Both the position numbers and the translations under genes were made by a program. Below the pieces are notes generated by a model. It saw only the letters and a list, made by a program, of their open reading frames with translations, did not search any database and was not told the origin of the DNA. This document shows, piece after piece, positions 42,935 to 51,208 of a stretch of 64,000 nucleotides of DNA (positions within the stretch are counted from its first letter, which is position 1; every line of letters starts with the position of its first letter). The stretch covers positions 124,001 through 188,000 of the forward strand of contig NZ_CP108356.1 of NCBI RefSeq assembly GCF_036237315.1. Reading direction: 5' to 3'. The stretch is from Streptomyces sp. NBC_01351 (lineage in GTDB: Bacteria; Actinomycetota; Actinomycetes; Streptomycetales; Streptomycetaceae).

Positions 42935-43072
42935 CCGCCTTAGTAGGTGACGTCAGCACGCCCGCGGACCAGGGCGAGGAGTATCGGCGGGTGGCGTCGG
43001 TGACGCCCCCCGCCCCATGCTGTGGCGAAGGGCGCCTACGGTGAGCTGCGGGGCGGCGGATAGCGTGCGCGC

Positions 43073-43663
43073 ATGGCAATGACGGGGAAGCGACGGGTCC
43101 TGTACCGGCAGGGCAGTGGGTTTTGGCGGATGACGGCGAAGTGGGTTCTGGTCTTCGGGGCCCTGTACCTGCTGGACGGCGGGCTGCTCCGGTCGTGGGG
43201 CGACGCTCTGGTCGTGCCGATGATCGGGATCCTGCTGTGGGTGCCGTTCGGGATCGGCGTCGTCTGGTATCCGAAGAAGGACCAGCGCGTCGAGCTGACG
43301 GCCCGTCAACTGCGGGTGCGGCGCAAGCGGCTGGCGATGGAGAAGGTGAACCTGCTGCACGTGGCGCGGCTGTGGCTGGAGGGGCGGTCAACCGCAGACG
43401 ACCAGCCGGTGCTGGAATGGTCACGGTTCGACCGGGTGGTGTGGGTGCCGCTGCGGGACGGCCGGGCGTTCGGCGTGGAGTTCCGCGACCCGGCCGCGTT
43501 CGCCAAGGTTTTCGGCGCCTTCGCGGTCGCGGCGTGCGGCGGGCCGGACATCGTCCGCGCGAGGGCCGCAACGGAGACCTACCCGGATCCGCTCCCGATG
43601 CGGCCCCGCCGCTCCGCCGACGACTCCGGCTCCTGGCTGGACGTCCTGGACATCTTCAGCTGA
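43073..43663 (+). CDS. Unknown membrane protein
   Basis: A 196-residue protein with two membrane segments: WVLVFGALYLLDGGLL (about 24-39) and ALVVPMIGILLWVPFGIGVV (about 45-64). A basic stretch (TARQLRVRRKRLAMEK) and a soluble domain (FDRVVWVPLRDGRAFGVEFR) follow, a layout seen in PH-domain-like Streptomyces membrane proteins. Start at 43073 or the second ATG (43079); neither has a clear ribosome site. No family name can be given. Confidence 0.75.
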   Translation: MAMTGKRRVLYRQGSGFWRMTAKWVLVFGALYLLDGGLLRSWGDALVVPMIGILLWVPFGIGVVWYPKKDQRVELTARQLRVRRKRLAMEKVNLLHVARLWLEGRSTADDQPVLEWSRFDRVVWVPLRDGRAFGVEFRDPAAFAKVFGAFAVAACGGPDIVRARAATETYPDPLPMRPRRSADDSGSWLDVLDIFS

Positions 43664-43790
43664 CAGCCGGAAACGCCTGCAAGGGCAGCGGTCCGTCAGG
43701 GGCGCGGGGAACTGCACAGGGCGGAGCGGAGCCCGGACCTGAGGAGACGCGTCGACGCGCGGTGCCGCTGGAGCCCGCCTCCTTGAAGGC

Positions 43791-43908
43791 CTACGGGCGC
43801 CATTCCCGGCGGTAGGCGGGATGCTCGGCGTAAGACTGGGCAAGGACCCGGAGGGCGTATGCAAGGCCCACCGAGCGGGAGTCCGCGGAATCCATGGCCT
43901 TGTAGTCA
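43791..43908 (-). pseudogene. DUF6221-like C-terminal fragment
   Basis: Thirty-eight codons end ALRVLAQSYAEHPAYRREWR P-stop, the usual tail of DUF6221 proteins (LRxLAxxYAxHPDYRxEWRP). Directly upstream (on the minus strand) the sequence switches to a transposase fragment, which must have replaced the first part of the gene. Confidence 0.55.
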
Positions 43909-44049
43909 TGCGCCAGCTGGCCGGGGAGGCGATGGCGCGCTTGTCGCATCGAGTGGCCAGGCCGCGCCACTGTTTGAGTCGGTTGATGCAGCGTTCGATG
44001 GTGTTCCGCTGCTTGTAGTCCTCGAGGTCGAAGGCGGGTGGACGCCCTC
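43906..44049 (-). pseudogene. IS5-group transposase C-terminal fragment
   Basis: Reads GRPPAFDLEDYKQRNTIERC then INRLKQWRGLATRCDKRA, the conserved tail block of an IS5 subgroup (YKxRNxVERCINRLKQWRGLATRY). It ends at the DUF6221-like tail. Confidence 0.75.
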
Positions 44050-44128
44050 GGCATGTGAGGTTGCTTCGGCTTGGCGAATATTTCGGAGCCTGGGGTCGTG
44101 CCCCGGGGGGATGTCCATGATGGAGAAC

Positions 44129-44191
44129 ATGCCGAAGAAGAAGCCGCGGCCCAGGCGGCAGTTCACGCCGGACCTGCTGGAGCAGTACTGA
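44129..44191 (+). pseudogene. IS3-type OrfA N-terminal fragment
   Basis: MPKKKPRPRRQFTPDLLEQY and stop. The basic leader with RRxFTPE/D is the opening of IS3-family OrfA proteins; only 20 residues remain, so the call is tentative. Confidence 0.35.
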
Positions 44192-44300
44192 TTTCCGGCA
44201 GGTCCTCGGGGGCCAGAGGCGGGCAGCAGGTCAGGCACGCGGGAAAACCCTTGGCGCCCCGGGCCGGCCGGCTGTCAGTGCTGTTCGGCAGGGTGTGCAT

Positions 44301-45470
44301 GTGACGAATCAAGACGAGGAACGTGGCGGCCCCACATGGTCTGGACTGCCTCCGCCGGCCAGGGACCTGCTCATGGCCAACAAATGGGACACCCTGCAGC
44401 ACGCATACGGGAGCGCCGAGGACACCCCGCGGTACCTGCGCCAACTCCTGGACGAGGATCCCGCGGTGCAGGCCGAGGCACTGGGAATGCTCGACATGTC
44501 CGTGCTGCACCAGGGATCCCTGTACAGCTCCACCCCGCTGGCCGCACTGTTCGTCGCGGCGATCCTGACCCACCCCCGGACTTTGGCCGAGCACGAGAGC
44601 TTTTTCCCCTGGGACGACCGGCCCCGGCCCCTGCGGGCCGCGCTACTCGACTGGCTGGGCCAGATCGCCGACTCGGCCTCCTACGGCGAGGGCCCCGGCA
44701 GCGAAGACGAGTACGGGGATGAGCTCGACGGTGAGGATGAAGACGAGCTCGAAGCGATCCGCGCATGCCGGAATATCAGGCCCGCGCTCTACGACGCGCT
44801 CGAACCCTTCCTCGACGATCCGCATCCGGATACCCGAGAGGCAGCCCTCGGCACGGTCACCGTGCTTCTGAAGGCACCCGACCTCGCCGAACTCGTCCCC
44901 CGCGCCGCCCACCGCCTGCGTAATGCTCTCGCAGCAGGTGGCAGCCGCCGAGCGCGCTCTTCCGCCGCTCTGGCACTCGGCGCCTGGGGGCAGGACACCA
45001 CGTCTCTTCTCAACGATCCTGATCCGGCCGTGCGTGCCTGCGCCGCTCTGGCCACCGGATGCGTGCACACGCCCCAAGCCACCGCCGTTCTACTCGAAGC
45101 CCTGCAGAACCCGGCTGAAGCAGACCACTGGTTCCCCGACCCCCTCCCCCAGATCGACGGCTGGCTCCGCTTTACCCTCCTGAAGGCCGTCCTTGAGCGC
45201 GTCGACGCCTTCGAGGACCTGATCCCGGCGGCCATGGCCCTGATACCGCTCGCCAGCGACTACACCGTCGACCGCGACTGGGGGCCGCTGCTCGTCAAAG
45301 CCTTCCCCACTGGCTACAGCCCCGGCCTGCCACTGTCGGCCGCGCAAGGAGATCTTCTACGAGCCGTCACCGCCAATGACAAATGCTGGGGAAACATCGG
45401 CAACAAGTTCCGCTGGCTCAGGGAAGTCGGATTGCCGGACCAACGCGACGCCATCCGAGCCCTGCTCTGA
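44301..45470 (+). CDS. HEAT-repeat-like protein
   Basis: A 389-residue protein starting at GTG (AGGG 7 bases ahead; another GTG two codons up is possible). It consists of paired helices: DEDPAVQAEALGMLDMSVLH (about 49-68), DDPHPDTREAALGTVTVLLK (about 172-191), AGGSRRARSSAALALGAWGQ and DPDPAVRACAALATGCVHTP, all of HEAT/armadillo type. A very acidic linker (GSEDEYGDELDGEDEDELEA, about 132-151) separates two repeat blocks. Such proteins are scaffolds; related Streptomyces genes often sit near immunity or toxin loci, but no partner is seen here. Confidence 0.8.
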   Translation: MTNQDEERGGPTWSGLPPPARDLLMANKWDTLQHAYGSAEDTPRYLRQLLDEDPAVQAEALGMLDMSVLHQGSLYSSTPLAALFVAAILTHPRTLAEHESFFPWDDRPRPLRAALLDWLGQIADSASYGEGPGSEDEYGDELDGEDEDELEAIRACRNIRPALYDALEPFLDDPHPDTREAALGTVTVLLKAPDLAELVPRAAHRLRNALAAGGSRRARSSAALALGAWGQDTTSLLNDPDPAVRACAALATGCVHTPQATAVLLEALQNPAEADHWFPDPLPQIDGWLRFTLLKAVLERVDAFEDLIPAAMALIPLASDYTVDRDWGPLLVKAFPTGYSPGLPLSAAQGDLLRAVTANDKCWGNIGNKFRWLREVGLPDQRDAIRALL

Positions 45471-45615
45471 TCACACTGCAGTCGGCAGACTGCGGGCGGC
45501 TCGTGGCTGTGTTGGAGGCAGAGGGCGGTCGGGATGGTTGCGCGGGCGGCGCCGCGCAGGCGCTTGCTGTCGACCACGACCGCACGGTCTTTCGGCCGGG
45601 ACGTTTCGGGGTGCC

Positions 45616-46179
45616 TCAGTAAGCGGGAAGCGGCTTGGTTCGGCGCTGGTAGGACAGGGAGCACACGCCGAGGGACAAGCCGATGGAGAAGAAGTTGAGG
45701 AAGCCGATGACGAACACCACCGGGGACATGCCGGCGGTGTTCACCGTGGTGAGACCTCCGGTCACGATCACCATCAGGCCGAGGCCCCCGTAAGGCATAA
45801 GAGCCAGCGCAGAGGCCCAGCCGGGTGCCAACAGCAGCCATCGCGGGACCCGCCGCCCGCGGAGACCGGGCACCCAGCGCGGGACGACCTGGCCCCATGG
45901 CCGGGTGAGGGCGCCGAGTAAGGCGATGCCCAGAATGGTGCCGACAGCGGTGAAGTCGATGCCGTGCCTCTCCAGCCACACGAGAAACTGGGGAGCTCCG
46001 TTCCTGGCGAATTCATCGGCGATATTCATCCCAGCCGGCTTGCCTGCCGCGCCACCCCATGACCAGTAGATCTTCATCGCCACATAGGGAAGGGCTCCGG
46101 CAGCTCCCGCAATTGCTGCCCGGGTGACGGTCGGCGAAGGGCTGAGGTACCACGTGCTGAATTCGGTTCGTCGACTCAT
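45616..46179 (-). CDS. Unknown integral membrane protein
   Basis: A 187-residue protein, MSRRTEFSTWYLSPSPTVTR onward, with four or five membrane segments (AAIAGAAGALPYVAMKIYWS near 21-40, VGTILGIALLGALTR near 79-93, WASALALMPYGGLGLMVIVT, VFVIGFLNFFSIGLSLGVCS). The start at 46179 is preferred to an earlier in-frame codon. Many Streptomyces carry such proteins next to sigma-factor or anti-sigma genes; none is here. Function unknown. Confidence 0.75.
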   Translation of the reverse strand: MSRRTEFSTWYLSPSPTVTRAAIAGAAGALPYVAMKIYWSWGGAAGKPAGMNIADEFARNGAPQFLVWLERHGIDFTAVGTILGIALLGALTRPWGQVVPRWVPGLRGRRVPRWLLLAPGWASALALMPYGGLGLMVIVTGGLTTVNTAGMSPVVFVIGFLNFFSIGLSLGVCSLSYQRRTKPLPAY

Positions 46180-46243
46180 GTCATCACTTTGCCGAGACGG
46201 CCGTGGGAGAAGCATCCACCCACGGCACGGTGTGGTCCTCCCC

Positions 46244-46924
46244 TCAACGGGGGAGGCACAGAACCTGCGGGTCTGACCGCCCGGCCGCAGGACGGGCCCG
46301 GTGCCGGGCCAGGCGACGTCCCATGAGCATGGTCATCGACCACAGGGCGACGGCTTCGCTGCTGGCAGTCAGGGTCTCGTAGTCGCGGGCCAGCCGCCGG
46401 GAGCGCACCAGCCAGCTCAGTGTTCTCTCCACCACCCACCGTCTCGGCAGCACCACGAAGCCGCGCATGTCGTCGCTGCGTTTGACGATTTCCACGGTGA
46501 GCCGCAGCTTCTCGCGGGCCCAGTCGACCAGGCGGCCGGTGTAGCCGCCGTCAGCCCACACCAGCGCGATCTTCCGGTAGCGGGCGCGGAGCCGTTCCAG
46601 CATGCCGTAGGCGGCGTCGCGGTCGCGGGTATCGGCTGAGGTGACCAGCACCATCAGCAGCAGGCCGAGGGTGCCCACGATGATGTGCCGCTTGCGCCCG
46701 TTGATCTTCTTGCCGCCGTCGAAGCCCCGTGAGGCGGCTGGCACCGACGCGGCGCCTTTCACCGACTGCGAGTCGATGATCGCTGCGGTCGGCTCCGCGT
46801 TGCGGCCCTCGCGCTGGCGGACCTGCCCGCGCAGTCGGTCGTGGAACTCGCCGATCAGCTCGTTGTCACGCCAGCGCCGGAAGAAGGCGTAGACCCGGTC
46901 CCAGGCGGGAAAGTCGGCCGGCAC
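46244..46924 (-). CDS. IS5 OrfB (DDE catalytic half)
   Basis: A 226-residue half with FPAWDRVYAFFRRWRDNELI at the start, AAIIDSQSVKGAA (first Asp), VGTLGLLLMVLVTSADTRDR, VWADGGYTGRL (second Asp), and VVERTLSWLVRSRRLARDYE (Glu). All catalytic residues are present. It ends CLPR inside a hairpin at 46237-46256. It would have to be expressed as a fusion with OrfA. Confidence 0.82.
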   Translation of the reverse strand: MPADFPAWDRVYAFFRRWRDNELIGEFHDRLRGQVRQREGRNAEPTAAIIDSQSVKGAASVPAASRGFDGGKKINGRKRHIIVGTLGLLLMVLVTSADTRDRDAAYGMLERLRARYRKIALVWADGGYTGRLVDWAREKLRLTVEIVKRSDDMRGFVVLPRRWVVERTLSWLVRSRRLARDYETLTASSEAVALWSMTMLMGRRLARHRARPAAGRSDPQVLCLPR

Positions 46925-47096
46925 CGCCCGCCAGGCGATGCAGCCCGCGAACCAGGTGGCGGATCGCGTCGATCGTCTGCCGGTGGCAGTAGCCCTCCGG
47001 CTGTTCGCCCTTCCCGTTCATCCAGGCGGGCACGGGCAGTTGGTCGCGCACGGCCGCCCACTCGGCGTCCGTCAGGCCGCAGGGGTGGGACCGCAC
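46866..47096 (-). CDS. IS5 OrfA
   Basis: GTG start gives about 76 residues: VRSHPCGLTDAEWAAVRDQL, PVPAWMNGKGEQPEGYCHRQ, TIDAIRHLV. This is the DUF4096-like leader domain of IS5 transposases (LTDxxWxxIxPLLP...R.xxdaIxyv). Around 46930-46945 the correct continuation (GCIAWRAVPADFPAWD) is in another frame, so a -1 frameshift would be needed to produce the full protein; I cannot tell a programmed shift from a mutation. Confidence 0.7.
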   Translation of the reverse strand: MRSHPCGLTDAEWAAVRDQLPVPAWMNGKGEQPEGYCHRQTIDAIRHLVRGLHRLAGGAGRLSRLGPGLRLLPALA

Positions 47097-47652
47097 CCGC
47101 CCAGACCAGTCGCCCGCGTTCCCGTACAAGCGTGCGAGGCAATCACGCGATCGGGAAGGCGAGTCGGACTTCGGCCGCGCGAGTACGTACAACTGCGACA
47201 ACAGGACCTCTCCGGCTTCGACACCCCCGAGATGCGCCAGAGGCCCTGTACCCATGCCCCGCCCACGGAGGATCACCCAGCCGGGAACCAGCGCTTGTTC
47301 GTGAGATCGCGGGTGATGACGACGAGGCAGAACTGCCGGACCTGGTCGCCGACCTGCTGTCGAACATGGACTGGGAACCCGGGCCAGTCCCCGGAGTGCC
47401 AAACGCGCTCCGAACCCCGCCAAACCAGACCCCAAGCCAGGAAGTCCGCAGGTCAGACGTCTAGCCCACTTCGGACTCTGCGCAGGCTCAGTGAGCCAAC
47501 ACAGCCGCCAACCTGCACAACCCCAGATCAGGAGCATGACGACTGCTCAGTTTCACTGACCAGCGACATGTCGGTGTCGCGGACCAGTGAAACTGCGCAA
47601 TGCCCAACCGTCCTGCCCAACCACACCTGGTCGGGTCCCCCACACCCGCGGT
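47097..47652. other. Gene-free stretch with decayed coding and a long inverted repeat
   Basis: About 550 bases. The plus strand has a frame (about 47285-47463) ending LVREIAGDDDEAELPDLVAD LLSNMDWEPGPVPG to a stop, plus LRPREYVQLRQQDLSGFDTP in another frame near 47160: fragments of an unidentified acidic protein. The inverted repeat at 47548-47595 follows. Confidence 0.4.
47548..47595. repeat. Head-to-head inverted repeat, 21-bp arms
   Basis: CAGTTTCACTG... (47548-47568) and its counterpart ...CAGTGAAACTG (47575-47595): 18 of 21 positions pair, the outer 11 perfectly, with only TGTCGG between the arms. Three of four further outer bases also match (TGC on one side, GCA on the other). It looks like two insertion-sequence ends left close together. 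Confidence 0.65.
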
Positions 47653-49161
47653 TCAGTGCTCGCAGAGGGAGAACTCCCGCTCGTAAAGCTGCTCGTTGTG
47701 TTCGTCGACGAAGAACTTCCTTTCCTTCATGAGTTCCTCGCGGTACGTCTGGGCCTGCTCGAGCGTCATGGTCGATGTGTCGGACCAGGGCTGCTGCGGC
47801 GGTACATCCGAGGTCGAGACGATCTGCTCCGCCGGGTCGACCAGGAAGAACGCGAGGATCTTGCGGTGTCCCGGGCGGGTGGGGTCCGCGAGGCGGAACG
47901 CGTCCACGCGGTGCTGCAGGACGTTGGGAAACGCCAGGCAGCGGCCCGACGGGGTCGGTACCGAGCCCAGCACCTGGTTCAGCGCGTCTTCGTCCTCAAG
48001 GCCGTAGACCTCGCGCATCCCGGCGTCGTCGTTCTGTTCATAGTCCGGGTCGTCGAGTGCGGTCCGGAATCCCAGCCGACTCTCGGTGATGTTCTCGCTG
48101 TCCCAGTAGTAGATGCCGGTCGAGACGATCCGCTCGTTCAGCATGCCCTCGACGTGCCAGGAACCGCCGGGGTATTCGGGCTTGTCCGGGGTGAGGTGGA
48201 CGGTGGCGAGCTTGACGATGACCTGGAGCCGGCGGCCGCGCAGGTCGACCCGGGCGGAGGCGTCGGGCAGTGCAAGCGGGCTGAAGGCCGGGGCGTCCGG
48301 GACGATCGGGCTGCGGTTCTCCCACCAGGCCTCATAGGCCTCTTCCCAGGCCGCACGGGCATCCATGTAGGTCGCCTTGTCACTGTAGGACGACTCGCGC
48401 GGATACTCCGGTTCCGAGTCGTACCAGCCGTAGGGATCTGCCTGTATCCGCAGGGGCCGCGGGTGTCTCAGATCGGTGAGCACCTTCTCGAACAGCGGGC
48501 GCAGGCGCGCGAACACGTCCGGCAGGACGGACGCCAGTGCACGATGCGCCTCGGGGTGGACGTTATTGACGTACGAGCGGAAGGTGACGGCCCCGTCGTC
48601 ACTGACATCGACGTCCGTGGGCAGCCACTGGAACCTCTCCGAGAACTCGTACTTCGAGTAGTGGTTCGTCGGGTTCTGCCAGGCCCGCTCGGGCCCTCCG
48701 CTCACCTCCCTCACCAGACAGAACAGTGAGGGGTGCACGAGATCCAACACCTGGCCGTCGGATCCGGGATGCCAGTCCCGCTCCGCTTCGGGGACCTCTT
48801 CCAGGACCCGGACCGCCTCACGCAACCGGGACCTGAGCTGCTCATCGACGAGGGTGTCCGACTGCCAGACCCCGTCGACCGCGGACACCTCGATGCCGGT
48901 GCGCGCGTCCCGCAACCCGGCGTAGTGCCCCAGCTCAGCGAGAACGTAGCGCACTTGCGCTTCGGTCAGGCCTTGCGCCACCGCTTCCTGCGTCCACCTG
49001 GCAACGATTTCGGCGTCGTTCATCTTGTCGAACCACACGGGCTTGGCTCGCAGGTGCGAGCTGCACTGCATCATCTGCAGCTCCCGCAGCGTCCGGGGCG
49101 TCGCGAACGCCGGGGAACGGGAGGTCTGGAAAGGCAGCGGAAAGGCGGACAGGCCGGTCAC
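47653..49161 (-). CDS. DUF4246-family protein (2OG-oxygenase-like fold)
   Basis: A 502-residue protein of the DUF4246 family. The C-terminal half has GGSWHVEGMLNERIVSTGIY (about 327-346) with a His-x-Glu pair, YYWDSENITES after it, and CLAFPNVLQHRVDAFRLADP followed by GHRKILAFFLVDP, where the His and Arg are at the positions of the distal His and 2-oxoglutarate Arg of Fe(II)/2OG oxygenases. It is therefore probably an oxygenase or a relative. The N-terminal part is helical (WTQEAVAQGLTEAQVRYVLA). Fungi and Streptomyces share the family; substrate unknown. It stands alone. Confidence 0.82.
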   Translation of the reverse strand: MTGLSAFPLPFQTSRSPAFATPRTLRELQMMQCSSHLRAKPVWFDKMNDAEIVARWTQEAVAQGLTEAQVRYVLAELGHYAGLRDARTGIEVSAVDGVWQSDTLVDEQLRSRLREAVRVLEEVPEAERDWHPGSDGQVLDLVHPSLFCLVREVSGGPERAWQNPTNHYSKYEFSERFQWLPTDVDVSDDGAVTFRSYVNNVHPEAHRALASVLPDVFARLRPLFEKVLTDLRHPRPLRIQADPYGWYDSEPEYPRESSYSDKATYMDARAAWEEAYEAWWENRSPIVPDAPAFSPLALPDASARVDLRGRRLQVIVKLATVHLTPDKPEYPGGSWHVEGMLNERIVSTGIYYWDSENITESRLGFRTALDDPDYEQNDDAGMREVYGLEDEDALNQVLGSVPTPSGRCLAFPNVLQHRVDAFRLADPTRPGHRKILAFFLVDPAEQIVSTSDVPPQQPWSDTSTMTLEQAQTYREELMKERKFFVDEHNEQLYEREFSLCEH

Positions 49162-49566
49162 TTCTGGTGGTCCTCACGATCGGTTTGCGGTGCCCGGAAG
49201 AATAGCCCGGCCCACTGACACCACAGCCGCGGCCCCCGAGCTGGGACGACCATCGCGGTCGCTCCCGCCCGGAGGCCGGACACCGTGGGATGTCCGGCCC
49301 CGGGACCGCGCGGGTCAGGCCCTGTCGCCGGTGAGACCAGCGTGGACCGCGCAGGCAGCAGCCGGCAAGCACCTGCGCAACCACCTCAAATCCCCGGAGC
49401 TCCGCAGTTCAGAGAGCCGACCAGTCCGAATCCAGCGCAGATGGAGTGAGCAGCCCGCGTGGGCCTGAGTCTCGGACAGTGTCAGACTGTCCAGGACGAG
49501 GGCAGCGCCCCGGTGCACCGCCGCGGCCACTCCCCTCGTCTACAGGGCTCATCCGGCGGGTGATTG
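49162..49566. other. Gene-free stretch
   Basis: 405 bases upstream of the DUF4246 gene and downstream of the flavoprotein gene. Apart from the inverted repeat at 49474-49492 nothing stands out. Confidence 0.45.
49474..49492. other. 19-base inverted repeat
   Basis: GGACAGT and ACTGTCC separated by GTCAG, 75 bases past the 3' end of the flavoprotein gene. It resembles a dimer-binding site but could also be part of the terminator. Confidence 0.45.
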
Positions 49567-51003
49567 TCAGGGTGCCCGGAGCGCCGCGGCGGTGCGGGAC
49601 GCCTGCGCGGCGACGCCCGCGATGCTCGATGTGATGAACGAGCCGCCGCCGGCCAGGTCGCCGACCACATGCACGCGCGGGTCGGCGGGGAGCACCCCGC
49701 CGGACGGGTGGAGGGTGGCCAGACCGGCGCGCGTCAGCGATCTGACCAGGTGCCGGGCCGCGCCCGGGACCGCTTGCGCGGGCGGGTTCACGGCGTTGAC
49801 GACGACATGCGCGGTGCGTTGGCCGTCGGCATCCCGCACCCGGAACCGCCCGTTCACCGGCTCGATCGCATCGACGCCGGAAGAGACGGTGAGCTGACCG
49901 GAGTCCAAGAGCTGCATCAGGACGCACGCGTTCACCGGGACCATGGGCGAGGCGACGCTCGTGGCCGTGCGGAGGTGGCGCCTCAGCCGTGCGCGGTCGG
50001 GTTCGCGCAACAGGCGCCAGGCATAAGGACCGACGGTGTGTACCGTCTCCTGCACCACGCGGCGCCCGATCCGAGGGTCGTCGACTGCGGCGATCTGCTG
50101 CCGGAGACGTTGGACGGGGTTGTCCGTCGGAGTGCTGCGGAGTCGGGCCACGACTTCGTCGAAGTCCTCTCCCGCGTCGGCCAGTTCCTCCCGCAGCAGG
50201 CCGACGAGGTCGTCGAGCGCGAGGTGCCCCCGGGCTCTGTGCAGCCCTGCCACCCGCTCGACGGTCACGTGTGTCGGGCGCCGGCCGTCCGGACGCTGCC
50301 AGACGTGCGGGAGCACCCCGCTGCGCGACAGGAGCGTGATCCGTCCCGGATACCGGTGCGCGGCGAGCGCCACGACGACGTCGACGGCGGTCAGGCCGCT
50401 GCCTATGATCGCCACATCGTCGCCGGCAGCAATGTGATCGAGCGTGTCGGCGAGCGGATAGGGATCGGCCGTAAAGCCCGCCTCACCGGTAAGTCCGTAC
50501 AGATCAGGGGGTGTTCCCCCACCGATGCACAGCGCCACGCGGTCGGCCTCGTACTCCTGCCCGTCGTCCGTGTGCAGGACCAGGCGCGTGCCGGAGCGGA
50601 CGACGGCGTCCGTCACCCGCGCGGCCACGACGCGCACCGGCCAACCCTGTTCGCCCAGGGCCGCCACGGCCTTCTCCGCGGAGTGGACCAGGTACTCGCC
50701 GTAGAGAGAGCGCGGGACCAGCGGTTGGCCGAGGAGCGGGTCCATGTGGTCGGCGCCGCATTCCCCCAGCCAGGCCGCGAAGTGGCCGAAGTCACCGCCC
50801 CGGACCGACATGAGCGCGGGTGGCGTGTTGACCAGCACCGCGTCCAGGTCCGGCCCGTACGGTCGCCCCCGCCACAGGTGCGGCGACGGCTCGAAGACTG
50901 TGATGGTGCCGGTCCCGCCCACGGCGGCGTTGCCCTCGGTGGCGGCAAGCGCGTCCAACAGGCCGACGGCCGCCGCACCTCCCCCGATGATCGCGATGTC
51001 CAT
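49567..51003 (-). CDS. FAD/NAD(P)-binding oxidoreductase
   Basis: A 478-residue flavoprotein. MDIAIIGGGAAAVGLLDALA is the N-terminal FAD loop; FEPSPHLWRGRPYGPDLDAV fits the conserved stretch of the NAD_binding_9 group; DDVAIIGSGLTAVDVVVALA (about 196-215) is the second dinucleotide loop and VHVVGDLAGGGSF the final FAD block. The start at 51003 is decided by GAGGGAG 6 bases ahead; the frame runs on for 69 codons upstream without similarity. It is divergent from the LuxR gene (205 bases between), its likely regulator. Related enzymes include N-hydroxylating and tailoring oxidases. Confidence 0.87.
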   Translation of the reverse strand: MDIAIIGGGAAAVGLLDALAATEGNAAVGGTGTITVFEPSPHLWRGRPYGPDLDAVLVNTPPALMSVRGGDFGHFAAWLGECGADHMDPLLGQPLVPRSLYGEYLVHSAEKAVAALGEQGWPVRVVAARVTDAVVRSGTRLVLHTDDGQEYEADRVALCIGGGTPPDLYGLTGEAGFTADPYPLADTLDHIAAGDDVAIIGSGLTAVDVVVALAAHRYPGRITLLSRSGVLPHVWQRPDGRRPTHVTVERVAGLHRARGHLALDDLVGLLREELADAGEDFDEVVARLRSTPTDNPVQRLRQQIAAVDDPRIGRRVVQETVHTVGPYAWRLLREPDRARLRRHLRTATSVASPMVPVNACVLMQLLDSGQLTVSSGVDAIEPVNGRFRVRDADGQRTAHVVVNAVNPPAQAVPGAARHLVRSLTRAGLATLHPSGGVLPADPRVHVVGDLAGGGSFITSSIAGVAAQASRTAAALRAP

Positions 51004-51208
51004 GATCTCCCTCTCCGATGCTCGTGTGCCACCGACCCTGCCCGCCCCTGCCGGGGCGCCCCATCCCCCGCTTCCGGGAGATCGGCGGGCAATGGCCCCC
51101 TCAAATGAGGGGTTCCGTGCCGTGTGGGTGACAAGGCAGGCTGAGGGACTGGAAGGCGCAAGGGACCTGGGCAGGCGACGGGCGGGCCGATCAGTCGAGG
51201 GGACATGC

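Larger units (their letters stand above)
46244..47096 (-). mobile_element. IS5-family element, two frames
   Basis: Two overlapping minus-strand frames form one IS5-type transposase (OrfA 46866-47096, OrfB 46244-46924). I could not locate terminal repeats; the hairpin CCTCCCC/GGGGAGG at 46237-46256 lies at the OrfB end. Fragments of the same subgroup occur at 14568-14675 and 35080-35281. Confidence 0.75.

Noticed and set aside
44295..44300. Use of the first GTG for the HEAT-like protein
   Set aside because: Possible, but spacing to AGGG favours the second GTG at 44301; the difference is two residues.
45471..45615. Transposase relic downstream of the HEAT-like gene
   Set aside because: A minus-strand frame reads AVVVDSKRLRGAARATIPTA, faintly like an IS4-type VVAVDGKTVRGA block, but it is too short and imperfect to list.
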